A DNA stretch of 64,000 bases from Demequina pelophila (GCF_000971175.1 NZ_BBLY01000007.1:62001-126000); one strand, 5' to 3'. Positions 8,273 through 16,576 are shown, counted from the stretch's first letter. The notes: generated by a model not told the origin, from the letters alone. Program-made: numbers and translations.

Positions 8273-9072
8273 GCCAACTCGCCCTCGTCGAGATCGCGCG
8301 CGCCGATGAGCCGCACGAACGCGTCCTGCAGCGTGGGCGCGTCGCCGCGTACCTCGGACACGGCGCCCTCGGTGCGGACGCGCCCGTCAGCGATCACCAC
8401 CACGCGGTCGCACAGCCGCTCCACCACGTCCATGACGTGCGAGGAGAACACCACGGTGCCGCCGCCGGCGCGGTAGCGCTGCAGCATCTCCTCCATCACC
8501 TGCGTGTTGACGGGGTCCAGCGAGCCGAATGGCTCGTCGAGCACCAGCACGCGCGGCGAGTGCAGCAGCGCCACGGCGAGGCCGATGCGCTTGGTCATGC
8601 CCAGCGAGTAGTCGACGATGAGCTTGTCCTGGGCGTCCTCGAGGTCCAGGATGCGCAGCAGCTCGGCGGTGCGCCGCGCCACGTCCTCGCGCGCCAGCCC
8701 GTGCAGCAGGCCCGCGTACTCGAGCATCTCGCGGCCGGTCAGCCTCTCGAAGAGGGGCGGGTTGTCCGCGACGAAGCCCACGCGGCGCTTAGCCTCGCGC
8801 GCGTCCGGCCACACGGACACCCCGTCGACCACGACGCTGCCGGCGTCGGGGCGCAGCGCGCCGATGACCATGCGGATCGCGGTGGTCTTGCCCGCGCCGT
8901 TGGGGCCGGCGATGCCGTAGAACGAGCCCGCGGGGATCGAGAGATCGATCCCGTCGACGGCGCGCGTGTCGCCGAAGGCCTTGGCGAGACCCCTGACCGC
9001 GACGGCCGGGGCGACCGTTGCATCGGCTCGGGTGGACTCGACCCCAGTGGCCTCGCTCCGGTCGGACGTCAT
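8254..9072 (-). CDS. ABC transporter ATP-binding protein
   Basis: A 272-aa nucleotide-binding subunit. Walker A is GPNGAGKTT, the signature segment is YSLGMTKR (typical degenerate form in ABC-2 exporters), Walker B is VLVLDEPFG, and the switch His is in VFSSHVMD. The N-terminal 25 residues are a Thr/Ala-rich extension before the ATPase core. The start at 9072 overlaps the stop of the small membrane gene by 4 nt. A longer frame to 9234 lies entirely over that gene and was rejected. It powers the permease encoded downstream. Confidence 0.9.
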   Translation of the reverse strand: MTSDRSEATGVESTRADATVAPAVAVRGLAKAFGDTRAVDGIDLSIPAGSFYGIAGPNGAGKTTAIRMVIGALRPDAGSVVVDGVSVWPDAREAKRRVGFVADNPPLFERLTGREMLEYAGLLHGLAREDVARRTAELLRILDLEDAQDKLIVDYSLGMTKRIGLAVALLHSPRVLVLDEPFGSLDPVNTQVMEEMLQRYRAGGGTVVFSSHVMDVVERLCDRVVVIADGRVRTEGAVSEVRGDAPTLQDAFVRLIGARDLDEGELAWLQSS

Positions 9073-9266
9073 CGCCGCGAGCGGCTGGCCCAGCCGGCGA
9101 GCACGCCCACCAGGTACAGGCCGCAGTACACGACCCACGGGTTGATCGCGTGTCCGTACACGTCGATCGAGGAATCGGTGTCCAGGCCCATGGTGACGGC
9201 GACGAACAAGCCCAGCGCCACGAAGAGGAGCCACTTGGTCGAGTTGGTGCCGGTCGAGTCAGACAT
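9069..9266 (-). CDS. Small two-helix membrane protein of an ABC operon
   Basis: A 65-aa protein with two predicted transmembrane helices (WLLFVALGLFVAVTMGL and NPWVVYCGLYLVGVLAG) and a basic C-terminus. I do not recognise the family. It is the first gene of a three-gene unit with the ABC ATPase and permease (4-nt stop/start overlap), which suggests an accessory role. GATAAC about 30 nt upstream could be a -10 box, and GGAGGGCTCCC precedes the ATG. Confidence 0.6.
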   Translation of the reverse strand: MSDSTGTNSTKWLLFVALGLFVAVTMGLDTDSSIDVYGHAINPWVVYCGLYLVGVLAGWASRSRR

Positions 9267-9447
9267 GGGAGCCCTCCGCATCACTTGGTGTTATCCAATA
9301 ATCCTGACGCGCCGATGCCCCGATGCGCAGGGACCGAGGTCACGGACACCAACCGCGCCCCGCACCCGCGGCATCGCGCAGTCGAATGCGGCCGCGGGGC
9401 TTGCACCTTCGCGCGGGCCGCGCGACCATCGCAGAAGGGGGCCGACC

Positions 9448-9645
9448 ATGCAACGCACGCCCGAGCACCACGCCTGCGTGCTGATGCTCGCCGTCGGCCG
9501 ATGGCTGTGGATCGGGGCGGCCGTGGCGGTGCTCGGCGGCGCGACGCTGCTGTGGTGGCTCGCGGGAGGGCGGCTCGACCCAGAGGGGTCCGCGCCCGGC
9601 CCATCGCTCGCGCCGGCGTGCGCGCCCACGGATCCGGGGTGCTGA
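9448..9645 (+). CDS. Hypothetical small membrane protein
   Basis: A 65-aa open frame with one hydrophobic helix (LWIGAAVAVLGGATLLWWLA), then a Pro/Ala-rich tail containing two Cys (PACAPTDPGC). AGAAGGGGGCC is an acceptable ribosome-binding site. No family is recognised and composition alone could produce such a frame, so it is tentative. Confidence 0.4.
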   Translation: MQRTPEHHACVLMLAVGRWLWIGAAVAVLGGATLLWWLAGGRLDPEGSAPGPSLAPACAPTDPGC

Positions 9646-9950
9646 AGGGGGCCGGGTCCCCGCCTCAGATCCCACTCACGTTGAGGTGCGCTCACGCCGT
9701 TGTGACCGCACGCCCACGACGGTAGCGCGCCTGGTAGCCGCCATCCGCCCTGGTTACCGAACCGTAACCAAGTGTGCTCGGTCCCAGGTCTCGACACTCG
9801 ACCAATAGCCCCGACCGGGTGCGCGAGCGCGACCAGGAGGCCCCGCATCGGCCCGATTCGTGTACCCGACCACAAATCCGGGCGCGCGGCCCCGCCCTCC
9901 CCCGGCCCAGGGTTTCGCGGATACAGTCGAGCGCAGGGGAAGGAGGCGCC
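9646..9950. other. Intergenic region with palindrome, no gene seen
   Basis: A 305-bp region between the small membrane gene and the membrane hydrolase gene. The only structure seen is the palindrome at 9751-9770. Frames crossing it lack ribosome-binding sites. Confidence 0.5.
9751..9770 (+). promoter_or_regulatory. Palindrome TGGTTAC-CGAACC-GTAACCA
   Basis: A perfect inverted repeat with 7-bp arms and a 6-nt spacer, about 180 bp upstream of the membrane hydrolase start. It is AT-richer than its surroundings, as expected of a repressor operator. No cognate regulator is adjacent. Confidence 0.4.
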
Positions 9951-11843
9951 GTGGAGACGGAGGCCGATGCGGGTGCGGGGGGCGCGACCACGGCCCCCGG
10001 GCGCCCGGCGGACCCGGGCGGGCCGCGCCGACTCCGCAGGCGCGCCGGGTCGAGCGCGCGCCGGTCAAGCGCGCGCCGGTCAACCGAGCGCGCCCGACGC
10101 CGCCCCCGGCGCACCTACGAACACCCGCCGCGCAGCGAGCGGGTCCGCCTGCGCCGCGGCCGCCCCCGCCCCCCGCGCATCCTCGAGCCGAGCTTCTCCG
10201 GGGTGGGACTCGTGTTCGCGGCGATGTTCGTGTCGATCTCGCTGCTGCCGTCGCTGCTGCCCCGCGTGCCGGCCGTGCAGGGGGTCGCGTCGGGGGTGTC
10301 GTTCATCGTGGGCTACGGGATCGGCGCCGCGACCCACTACGTGTGGAACTACCTGGGCATCCCCGACCTCAAGGGTCGGGCGCGGCAGATCGTCGTCGGG
10401 CTCTTCCTCGCGTGGATCGCGATCAACCTGTCGATCGGCATCTGGCGGTGGGTGGGCTGGCAGAACGAGACGCGCATCGCCTTCGGCATGGAGGACCTGC
10501 ACCCCACGGCGTGGCCCATCGTCATCGGCGTGGGCGTGCTCGTGGCGACGCTGCTGCTGATCGTCTCGCGCGCGCTGCGCACGCTGTTCCGCTGGGCCGG
10601 CGACACGCTCGACCGCTGGCTCCCCCGGCGGCTCGCGATCACGCTCGCGACCGGCGGACTCCTGCTGCTGCTGTGGCTGCTCGCCACCGGCCTGCTGGTG
10701 CAGGGCTTCTTCACCGTGTCGAACGCGGTCTTCTCCGTGCGCGACGGCGAGGACAAGGCGGGCGTCGAGCCCGTCGACTCCGCGCTGCGATCCGGTGGGA
10801 CGGGGTCGCTGGTCGCGTGGGAGGACCTGGGGCGCCAGGGACGCAGCTTCGTGTCCTCGGGACCCACGACCGACGAGCTGGACGACTGGTCCGGGGGTGG
10901 CGCGACCGAGCCGATCCGGGTCTACGTGGGGCTCAAGTCCGCGGACACCGTCGAGGATCGCGCCCGACTGCTGCTCGACGAGCTGGTGCGCACCGGCGCG
11001 TTCGAGCGCCAGGCGCTGGTGCTCGGGACCACCACCGGCACAGGGTTCCTCGAACCCAATGCAGTCGACTCGCTCGAATTCCTCTTCGACGGCGACACCG
11101 CCATCGCGGGCCTGCAGTACTCGTACCTGCCCAGCTGGATCTCGCTGCTCGCGGACCAGGCCGCCGTCAAGGAGGCCTCGCTCACCGTGTTCCGCACGGT
11201 GCACGACCACTGGGCCGCGCTCCCCGAGGACGACCGCCCCGAGCTCTACCTGTACGGGCTGTCGCTGGGCTCGTACGGCGTCGAGTCCGTGCTGGGCGGC
11301 ATCGACATCATCAACGAGCCCATCGACGGCGCGTTCATGTCCGGCCCGCCCTTCGTCAACCCGCTGCACAACGAGCTCACCGCGGGCCGCGACGCCGGCT
11401 CCCCCGCGTGGCTCCCGGTCGTCTCGGACGGCCGGACGGTCCGCTTCACCGGCGCCGAGAACACCCTGTCCGAGCCCACCGCCACCTGGGGCGAGACCCG
11501 CGTGGTGTACCTCCAGCACGGCTCGGACCCCGTGGTGTTCTTCCACCCCACCGCGTTCTACCGGGAGCCCGCGTGGCTGGAGGGCGACCGCGCACCGGGA
11601 GTCTCGGACACGATGCAGTGGTTCCCGCTCATCACGGGCTGGCAGACCCTGCTCGACATGCCCGGAGCAGGCTCGGTGCCGGAGGGCTTCGGGCACATGT
11701 ACTCCGCGACCTCCAACCTCGAGTGCTGGGTCGCGGTGACGAACCCGGAGGGCTGGACCGACGCCCAGACGACCGCGCTGGCGGCCCACCTCGAAGAGCG
11801 GGCCGCCGAGCAGCGTTCACTGCTGGAGCAACTGGGCGACTGA
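9951..11843 (+). CDS. Membrane-anchored alpha/beta-hydrolase (Abhydrolase_9/DUF2319 type)
   Basis: A 630-aa protein. Residues 1-80 are a strongly basic Arg-rich cytoplasmic tail (RRSSARRS-like repeats). Four or more transmembrane helices follow (about 85-300), then a C-terminal hydrolase domain. The likely nucleophile is Ser in YGLSLGSYG; other family blocks are PIRVYVGLKSA, EFLFDGDTAIAGLQYSYLPS and VYLQHGSDPVVFF (possible acid), with His in GFGHMYS. This matches the actinobacterial two-domain family of unknown substrate. The GTG start was chosen because GGGAAGGAGGCGCC sits at ideal spacing; the longer frame to 9774 has none. Confidence 0.8.
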   Translation: METEADAGAGGATTAPGRPADPGGPRRLRRRAGSSARRSSARRSTERARRRPRRTYEHPPRSERVRLRRGRPRPPRILEPSFSGVGLVFAAMFVSISLLPSLLPRVPAVQGVASGVSFIVGYGIGAATHYVWNYLGIPDLKGRARQIVVGLFLAWIAINLSIGIWRWVGWQNETRIAFGMEDLHPTAWPIVIGVGVLVATLLLIVSRALRTLFRWAGDTLDRWLPRRLAITLATGGLLLLLWLLATGLLVQGFFTVSNAVFSVRDGEDKAGVEPVDSALRSGGTGSLVAWEDLGRQGRSFVSSGPTTDELDDWSGGGATEPIRVYVGLKSADTVEDRARLLLDELVRTGAFERQALVLGTTTGTGFLEPNAVDSLEFLFDGDTAIAGLQYSYLPSWISLLADQAAVKEASLTVFRTVHDHWAALPEDDRPELYLYGLSLGSYGVESVLGGIDIINEPIDGAFMSGPPFVNPLHNELTAGRDAGSPAWLPVVSDGRTVRFTGAENTLSEPTATWGETRVVYLQHGSDPVVFFHPTAFYREPAWLEGDRAPGVSDTMQWFPLITGWQTLLDMPGAGSVPEGFGHMYSATSNLECWVAVTNPEGWTDAQTTALAAHLEERAAEQRSLLEQLGD

Positions 11844-11863
11844 GGGCGCCGGTCACCGGGCTC

Positions 11864-11994
11864 GGGACACTGAGGACCGCCGAACCGCCCTCCGTGCGCC
11901 CTGCGGGACGCTGAGGACCGCGGCACCCCTGCAGCACCGGTCCAGAGTGTCCCGCAGCGCGCAGGAACGCCTCAGAAGCGGTCCTCACTGTCCC
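11864..11994. terminator. Nested inverted repeats between convergent genes
   Basis: GGGACACTGAGGACCGC (11864-11880) pairs with GCGGTCCTCACTGTCCC (11978-11994) at 16 of 17 positions. Inside, CTGCGGGAC (11901-11909) pairs with GTCCCGCAG (11949-11957). It lies between two convergent genes, so a bidirectional terminator or cruciform is plausible. A tandem pair of GAACCGCGGGAGC follows at about 11995-12025. Confidence 0.5.
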
Positions 11995-12076
11995 GAACCG
12001 CGGGAGCGCCCGAACCGCGGGAGCACCCGGACCGGAGGTGTGCACACGCACGCACCCACCGAACGCACCACCCCGC

Positions 12077-12220
12077 CTAGTGATGCTTCTGCGCGAGCCT
12101 CCACATGGTCCACGAGGTGCCGATGAACCTCAGCAGCTGGAAGAACGGGTTGCGCCGGCGCTTGAGCTCCTCGCGCGTGGGCAGCGGCGCGTTCGAGATG
12201 CGCTCGTCGGTGGTATCCAT
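12077..12220 (-). CDS. 47-aa protein following sulfide:quinone oxidoreductase
   Basis: A small gene starting MDTTDERISNAPLPTREE and ending WRLAQKHH. The middle has KRRRNPFFQLLRFIGTSWTMW, an amphipathic or weakly hydrophobic stretch preceded by basic residues, suggesting membrane association. It begins 13 nt after the stop of the sulfide:quinone oxidoreductase gene on the same strand, with AGGCCTGTG upstream. No function is known to me. The tight linkage suggests an accessory or anchoring role for the flavoprotein. Confidence 0.6.
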   Translation of the reverse strand: MDTTDERISNAPLPTREELKRRRNPFFQLLRFIGTSWTMWRLAQKHH

Positions 12221-12233
12221 CACAGGCCTCCGA

Positions 12234-13691
12234 TCACTCCGGGATCCAGGTCCAGCCCGGGCGGGCCTTCGCCTTGTAGATGAACAGGGTGTGGAGCATG
12301 CGCTTCACCCAGTGGCCGGACAACCCGATCTCGCCGCGGGTGGCCTTGAGGTCGCGCCCCGTCTCGGGGTACTTCTCCCAGTCGGGCACCACGGGGCTCA
12401 TGGTCATCGCGGCGGCCGTGCCGGTGCGCATGCCGTGGCCGGCGGACGCGACGCACGCCGCGGCCATCTCGGCCATCGACGCGGAGTGGGTGGGAGCCTC
12501 GGCCCCCTTGACGATCATGTCCGCGATCGACTTGGCGACCACCTTGCCCATGGTCCCCGACGGCATGCCGGTGCGCGGCGGCGACGGCGCGACGGGCACC
12601 CCGTCGGGCGTCTTGCGCGGCTGGGAGATCTGGTGCGGGGGCGCGAACGCGATGCCCACCGCGAACACGTTGGGGTACGCGGGGCTCTGGTAGGTGCGCG
12701 GCCAGTCCTTCGCCGTCCACTCCTCGTAGGGCTTGGCGGTGTAGTCGGCGTCGACCTTGAGGAACCCGGACGGCGCGAAGACCGTGCCCGTGATGTCCTC
12801 GCCCGCACGGTCGAACGCCTTCCAGTCGTTGCCCTTGAACGGCGGCAGCAGCATGGCGAAGTCGTAGGCGAGGTCGTTGTGGGACCCGTCGAGCTGGTCG
12901 TAGTGGATGACGCCTGGGTCGATCGAGGTGACGGCCGCACCCGTGATGGCGCGCACGCCGCGCTCGCGGAACAGCGACTCCGTCCACAGCTGCGACGAGG
13001 TCCGGTAGCCGTTCTGCTCGAACTGCATGCCGCCCACGCCGAAGTCGCCCAGCTCGTTCTCGTTGGTGAGGTAGACGATGTCCGCGTTGTCGCGCACGCC
13101 CGCCTCGCGCAGCTCGTGCTCGACGTTGAACGTGTACTCGAACGCCGCGCCCTCGCAGGTGCACGTGCCGTGGCCCACGCCGATCACCACGGTCTGCTTG
13201 CGCGTCCGCAGCACCTCCGTGAGCGCCGCGAGCCTGGCGGAGGCCTCCGTCGCGTGATCGGGCGTGCACACGGAGACCGTGTGGCCGCCGTCCGGCCCGA
13301 GCCCCGGCGTCGCGCCGAAGTTCAGCTTGGGGCCGGTCGCGTTGATGACGTAGTCGTAGCGGAGCCTCTCGGTCTCCCCGTCCCGTCCGGGAGAGGTGTG
13401 CTCGATCTCCACGGCGGGCCGCGCATCGGCCTCATCCCCCTCGGGCCACAGCGCGAAGGCCTTGCCCTGCACGAACGTGACGCCCGCCTTCTTGTAGACC
13501 GGCGCGAGGTCGAACACCACCTTCTCCGGCGCCATCCGTCCCACGCCCACCCAGATGTTGGACGGGATCCAGTTGTAGGTGGGCTTGGGATTGACCACCA
13601 CCACCTCATGCTCGCGCGGGAGCAGCTTGCGCAGGTAGAGGGCGGCGGTGTGCCCGGACACGCCGGCGCCGAGGACGACCACGCGGGCCAT
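12234..13691 (-). CDS. Sulfide:quinone oxidoreductase-like flavoprotein (type III)
   Basis: A 485-aa FAD-dependent pyridine-nucleotide-disulfide family enzyme. The FAD-binding loop VVVLGAGVSGHTAA begins at residue 4. A Cys occurs in SVCTPDHA (about residue 140), and a Cys-x-Cys in GHGTCTCEGAAFEYTFN replaces the usual redox Cys region; PSGFLKVDADY and VGIAFAPP are family blocks near the quinone site. It probably oxidises sulfide to polysulfide and reduces menaquinone at the membrane. The ATG at 13691 was preferred to an in-frame GTG 9 nt earlier because GAGGAAGG is 8 nt upstream of it. An operator-like palindrome lies at 13756-13771. The 47-aa gene follows. Confidence 0.8.
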   Translation of the reverse strand: MARVVVLGAGVSGHTAALYLRKLLPREHEVVVVNPKPTYNWIPSNIWVGVGRMAPEKVVFDLAPVYKKAGVTFVQGKAFALWPEGDEADARPAVEIEHTSPGRDGETERLRYDYVINATGPKLNFGATPGLGPDGGHTVSVCTPDHATEASARLAALTEVLRTRKQTVVIGVGHGTCTCEGAAFEYTFNVEHELREAGVRDNADIVYLTNENELGDFGVGGMQFEQNGYRTSSQLWTESLFRERGVRAITGAAVTSIDPGVIHYDQLDGSHNDLAYDFAMLLPPFKGNDWKAFDRAGEDITGTVFAPSGFLKVDADYTAKPYEEWTAKDWPRTYQSPAYPNVFAVGIAFAPPHQISQPRKTPDGVPVAPSPPRTGMPSGTMGKVVAKSIADMIVKGAEAPTHSASMAEMAAACVASAGHGMRTGTAAAMTMSPVVPDWEKYPETGRDLKATRGEIGLSGHWVKRMLHTLFIYKAKARPGWTWIPE

Positions 13692-13755
13692 GTCGATCAC
13701 CTTCCTCGCTGATCTGCGGGGACCGTCCCCATTGACGGTCCCTCGTTACCACTCT

Positions 13756-13771
13756 ATACCCCTCGGGGTAT
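13756..13771 (-). promoter_or_regulatory. CsoR/CstR-like operator ATACCCCTCGGGGTAT
   Basis: A perfect palindrome with 7-bp arms about 65 bp upstream of the sulfide:quinone oxidoreductase start. G/C tracts flanked by ATA/TAT are typical of CsoR-family operators. In other bacteria persulfide-sensing CstR or CsoR-like repressors control sulfide oxidation genes. A related site is at 4235-4254. Confidence 0.65.
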
Positions 13772-13808
13772 GCCTCACCACCGCCCCGCCACGGGACGAT
13801 GCACGGGT

Positions 13809-14195
13809 TCAGCCCTTGCGCTTCTCCGCCTGATTGCGCAGGAAGATGAGCGGCAGGAGCAGCGTCGCGAGCGCCGTGACGAGCCACACGAGCACCGTCG
13901 CGAAGACCCACGTGCTCACGCCGTCGATCTGCAGGTCGTCGGCGAGGAGCGAGGTCAGGAGCAGCGACACGAACGTCGACACCAGGCCCACCCCGCCCGT
14001 GAACGCGGAGGCGTACTTGGCCGTCATCTTGAGGATGAACGGGGACAGCAGGCTCTGCAGCACCGCGAAGATCACCGTGGCGACCACCAGGCCCGTCGCC
14101 GTGATCGTGAAGCCGTCGAGGACCATCGCCGTGATCCACAGACCCAACGCGGCCGACCCGAGGAAGATCGCCGCACTCACCAGGAATCTCACCAT
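13809..14195 (-). CDS. Phage holin family 4 (superfamily IV) membrane protein
   Basis: A 128-aa protein with four hydrophobic helices: MVRFLVSAAIFLGSAALGLW, TGLVVATVIFAVLQSLL, TGGVGLVSTFVSLLLTSLL and STWVFATVLVWLVTALATLL. Short polar loops (LKMTAKYASAF) fit the actinobacterial 4-TMS holin-like family. These proteins are common in chromosomes without prophages and nothing phage-like is adjacent, so a lysis role is not implied. The start at 14195 was chosen because TAACGT lies 7 nt upstream, giving a leaderless start. Confidence 0.75.
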   Translation of the reverse strand: MVRFLVSAAIFLGSAALGLWITAMVLDGFTITATGLVVATVIFAVLQSLLSPFILKMTAKYASAFTGGVGLVSTFVSLLLTSLLADDLQIDGVSTWVFATVLVWLVTALATLLLPLIFLRNQAEKRKG

Positions 14196-14534
14196 GTACC
14201 TGACGTTACGCCGGTGCAACGGAGCGCGCGCGGGATGGGCGAGCGATGCCGGAAACGTGCGTCGAGGGCGCGTCCAGCGCGACGCGCCCTCGAGGCTGGG
14301 AACCACCCGCGCACCCTCGGCCGGCAGGGACCACCGGCCGCGCACTACGGGACCTGTTGCCTAGGACTCTAACCCACGACACGTGCGATGAGGGGTCGCA
14401 GAGTGCCACAAATCGGGTCACGATTCGGCGTCGGTCGGAGGGCGGCCGGCTGTCGGCCGCGCGCCCGCCCCGCGCCCGCCCCGCGCCCGCCGCGAGCCTG
14501 CCGGGGCGTCGGTGCCGTCCGGTAGATTCGCGAC
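14196..14534. other. Intergenic region with hairpin and GC-rich tandem repeats
   Basis: A 339-bp region between divergent genes. It holds a 13-bp perfect hairpin at 14262-14293 (TCGAGGGCGCGTC, CAGCGC loop) and a run of GCGCCCGCCCC-type units at about 14459-14495. Promoters for both flanking genes sit at its ends. No gene was seen. Confidence 0.5.
14523..14528 (+). promoter_or_regulatory. -10 box TAGATT, leaderless start of antiporter gene
   Basis: TAGATT followed by CGCGAC and the ATG at 14535; there is no Shine-Dalgarno sequence. Confidence 0.5.
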
Positions 14535-16157
14535 ATGCTGCATCATGCGCCGCTGGTCATGACGATCGGCGTGGGCCTGGTGGCGGCCTTCGTGCTCGGG
14601 TTCGCGGCGCAGAAGGCGCGGCTGTCGCCCATCGTCGGCTACCTCGCTGCGGGCCTGATGATCGGGCCCTACACGCCCGGCTACGTGGGCGACGTCGACC
14701 TGGCCACCCAGCTCAGCGAGATCGGCGTGATCCTGCTGATGTTCGGCGTGGGCCTGCACTTCTCCTTCCGCGAGCTGCTCGCCGTCCGCAAGGTCGCTCT
14801 CCCCGGCGCGATCGCGCAGATGACCGTCGCCACGGCGCTCGGCACCGGCCTGGGCCTCGCGCTGGGCTGGTCGCTCGACGCATCGCTGCTGTTCGGGCTC
14901 GCGCTGTCGGTGGCGTCGACGGTGGTGATGCTCCGCGCGCTCGAGGAGCGACAGCTGCTCGACACGCGCGCCGGACACATCGCGGTCGGCTGGCTCATCG
15001 TCGAGGACCTGGCGATGGTGCTCGCCCTCGTCGTGGTGCCGGTGCTCGCCACCGACGGCGCCACCGCGGGCGCCGTGGCCGGCGAGCTCGCCTGGACGCT
15101 CGTCAAGGTGGGCGGGTTCGCGGCGATCATGCTGATCGTGGGCACGCGCGCCATTCCCTGGCTGCTCGCCCGGGTGGCCGATGCGGGGTCGCGCGAGCTC
15201 TTCACCCTCGCCGTCCTCGCGATCGGCCTGGGCGTCGCGGTGGGCGCCGCTCAGCTGTTCGGCGTCTCGCTCGCCCTGGGCGCCTTCTTCGCGGGCATGG
15301 TGCTGCGGGAGTCCGAGCTGTCGCATCGGGCGGCGGAGGACTCGCTGCCGCTGCGCGACGCCTTCGCGGTGCTGTTCTTCGTCTCCGTGGGCATGCTCGT
15401 CGACCCGCGCATCGTCCTCGAGCGCCCGCTCGCGCTGGTCGCCACGGTGGCCGTGATCATCCTGGGCAAGGGCATCGTCGCGTTCGCCCTGGTCCGCGCG
15501 ATGCGGTACTCGCGGTCGATGGCGCTCGTCGTGGCCGCCTCGCTCGCGCAGATCGGCGAGTTCTCCTTCATCCTCGTCACGCTCGGCGCGGACCTCGACG
15601 TCCTCCCCGGCGAGGCGCAGGACCTGGTGCTCGCGGCCGCGATCCTGTCGATCATCGTCAACCCGCTGCTGTTCGTCGTCGTGGAGCGCGCGACGCGCAA
15701 GCGCCACGGGGGCGAGCGCCCGCTCACCGCGGAGGCGCGCGGCCACGTGATCGTCGTGGGCCACGGGCGCGTGGGCCGGCGCGCGGCGCGCGGGCTGCGC
15801 GACGGCGGGGTCGATGTGGTGGTGGTCGACGACGACGAGCGCCGGGTCGAGGCGGTGCGCGAGTCCGGCCACGAGGCGATCCTGGGCAACGGCTCGCGCG
15901 ACGGCGTGCTCACGGCCGCGGGCATCGCGACGGCACGGGCGGTGCTCATCAGCGTGCCCGACCCCCTCAACGCGGGCGCGATCGCCGCGACCGCACGCGC
16001 GCTCGCGCCGCGCGTCGCGATCCTGGCGCGGGGCCACGGCCGCCGCGACATCGAGTACCTCACGGAGCAGGGCGCCTCCCGGGTGGTGGTCGGGGTGCAC
16101 GAGGCCGCGGACCTCATGGTCCGGCTCGCGAGCGACGGCGACGCGCGCGGCTCCTGA
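14535..16157 (+). CDS. CPA2 monovalent cation:H+ antiporter with TrkA-N domain (KefB/YbaL-like)
   Basis: A 540-aa protein. Residues 1-390 form a 12-helix Na+/H+ exchanger domain with ARLSPIVGYLAAGLMIGP, FGVGLHFSFREL and the ion-site region FGLALSVASTVVMLRALEE. Residues about 400-535 form a Rossmann TrkA-N (RCK) domain with VIVVGHGRVGRRAARGL. It most likely moves K+ or Na+ against protons, gated by nucleotide. The family is common in osmotic and electrophile defence. A leaderless promoter precedes it. It is convergent with the AhpD-like gene (5 bp apart). Confidence 0.88.
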   Translation: MLHHAPLVMTIGVGLVAAFVLGFAAQKARLSPIVGYLAAGLMIGPYTPGYVGDVDLATQLSEIGVILLMFGVGLHFSFRELLAVRKVALPGAIAQMTVATALGTGLGLALGWSLDASLLFGLALSVASTVVMLRALEERQLLDTRAGHIAVGWLIVEDLAMVLALVVVPVLATDGATAGAVAGELAWTLVKVGGFAAIMLIVGTRAIPWLLARVADAGSRELFTLAVLAIGLGVAVGAAQLFGVSLALGAFFAGMVLRESELSHRAAEDSLPLRDAFAVLFFVSVGMLVDPRIVLERPLALVATVAVIILGKGIVAFALVRAMRYSRSMALVVAASLAQIGEFSFILVTLGADLDVLPGEAQDLVLAAAILSIIVNPLLFVVVERATRKRHGGERPLTAEARGHVIVVGHGRVGRRAARGLRDGGVDVVVVDDDERRVEAVRESGHEAILGNGSRDGVLTAAGIATARAVLISVPDPLNAGAIAATARALAPRVAILARGHGRRDIEYLTEQGASRVVVGVHEAADLMVRLASDGDARGS

Positions 16158-16162
16158 CCCCG

Positions 16163-16576
16163 CTACTCGGTTCCGCGCAGCACCCGGTTCCAGGCGTTCG
16201 TCAGCGCGACCGCCTCGACGATCGCGCCCATCTGCACCGGGTTGAAGAACCGGCCCGCGCTCGCCCGCGCCTGCGGCTCGAGCCCGCGCGGCGGGTCCGT
16301 GAGCACCTCGGCCAGGCGCAGCGCGGCGGACTCCCCGTGCGTGAGCAGCCCGTCACGGGAGAGCAGCACCGGCCGCGCGAGCGCCGCGATCACGTCGGGC
16401 CGCACGCCCTCCATCGCGAGGGACTCGGAGTGGAGGCGCACCGAGTGCGTGCAGCCGTTGAGGTGGGAGACCCGCAGCCGGATCATGTCGCGCAGGCGCG
16501 GGTCGAGCACGGAGCCCGCGTGCGCGTCGAGCGCCTCGAGCTCCTTGAGCACCTCCCCCGCGACCTGGGCCCGCAT
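16163..16576 (-). CDS. Carboxymuconolactone decarboxylase (AhpD-like) family protein
   Basis: A 137-aa all-helical protein. The family core is LRDMIRLRVSHLNGCTHSVRLHSESL. AhpD enzymes have CxxC followed by a His; here the second Cys is Ser (C-T-H-S), so thiol redox chemistry of the AhpD type is unlikely while the His is kept. FFNPVQMGAIVEAVALTNAWNR is a typical C-terminal half. TAACCT lies 6 nt upstream of the start (leaderless). It is divergent from the sigma factor gene. Confidence 0.8.
   Translation of the reverse strand: MRAQVAGEVLKELEALDAHAGSVLDPRLRDMIRLRVSHLNGCTHSVRLHSESLAMEGVRPDVIAALARPVLLSRDGLLTHGESAALRLAEVLTDPPRGLEPQARASAGRFFNPVQMGAIVEAVALTNAWNRVLRGTE

Noticed and set aside
9774-9950. 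Longer N-terminus for the membrane hydrolase
   Set aside because: No ribosome-binding site or conserved sequence; the GTG at 9951 follows a near-perfect Shine-Dalgarno.
13809-14195. Holin-family gene as evidence of a prophage
   Set aside because: No lysin, capsid, integrase or other phage genes nearby; this family is common as a chromosomal membrane protein.
14459-14495. Tandem GCGCCCGCCCC-like units, considered as a CRISPR or VNTR
   Set aside because: Units are short, irregular and without spacers; simple GC-rich slippage in an intergenic region.
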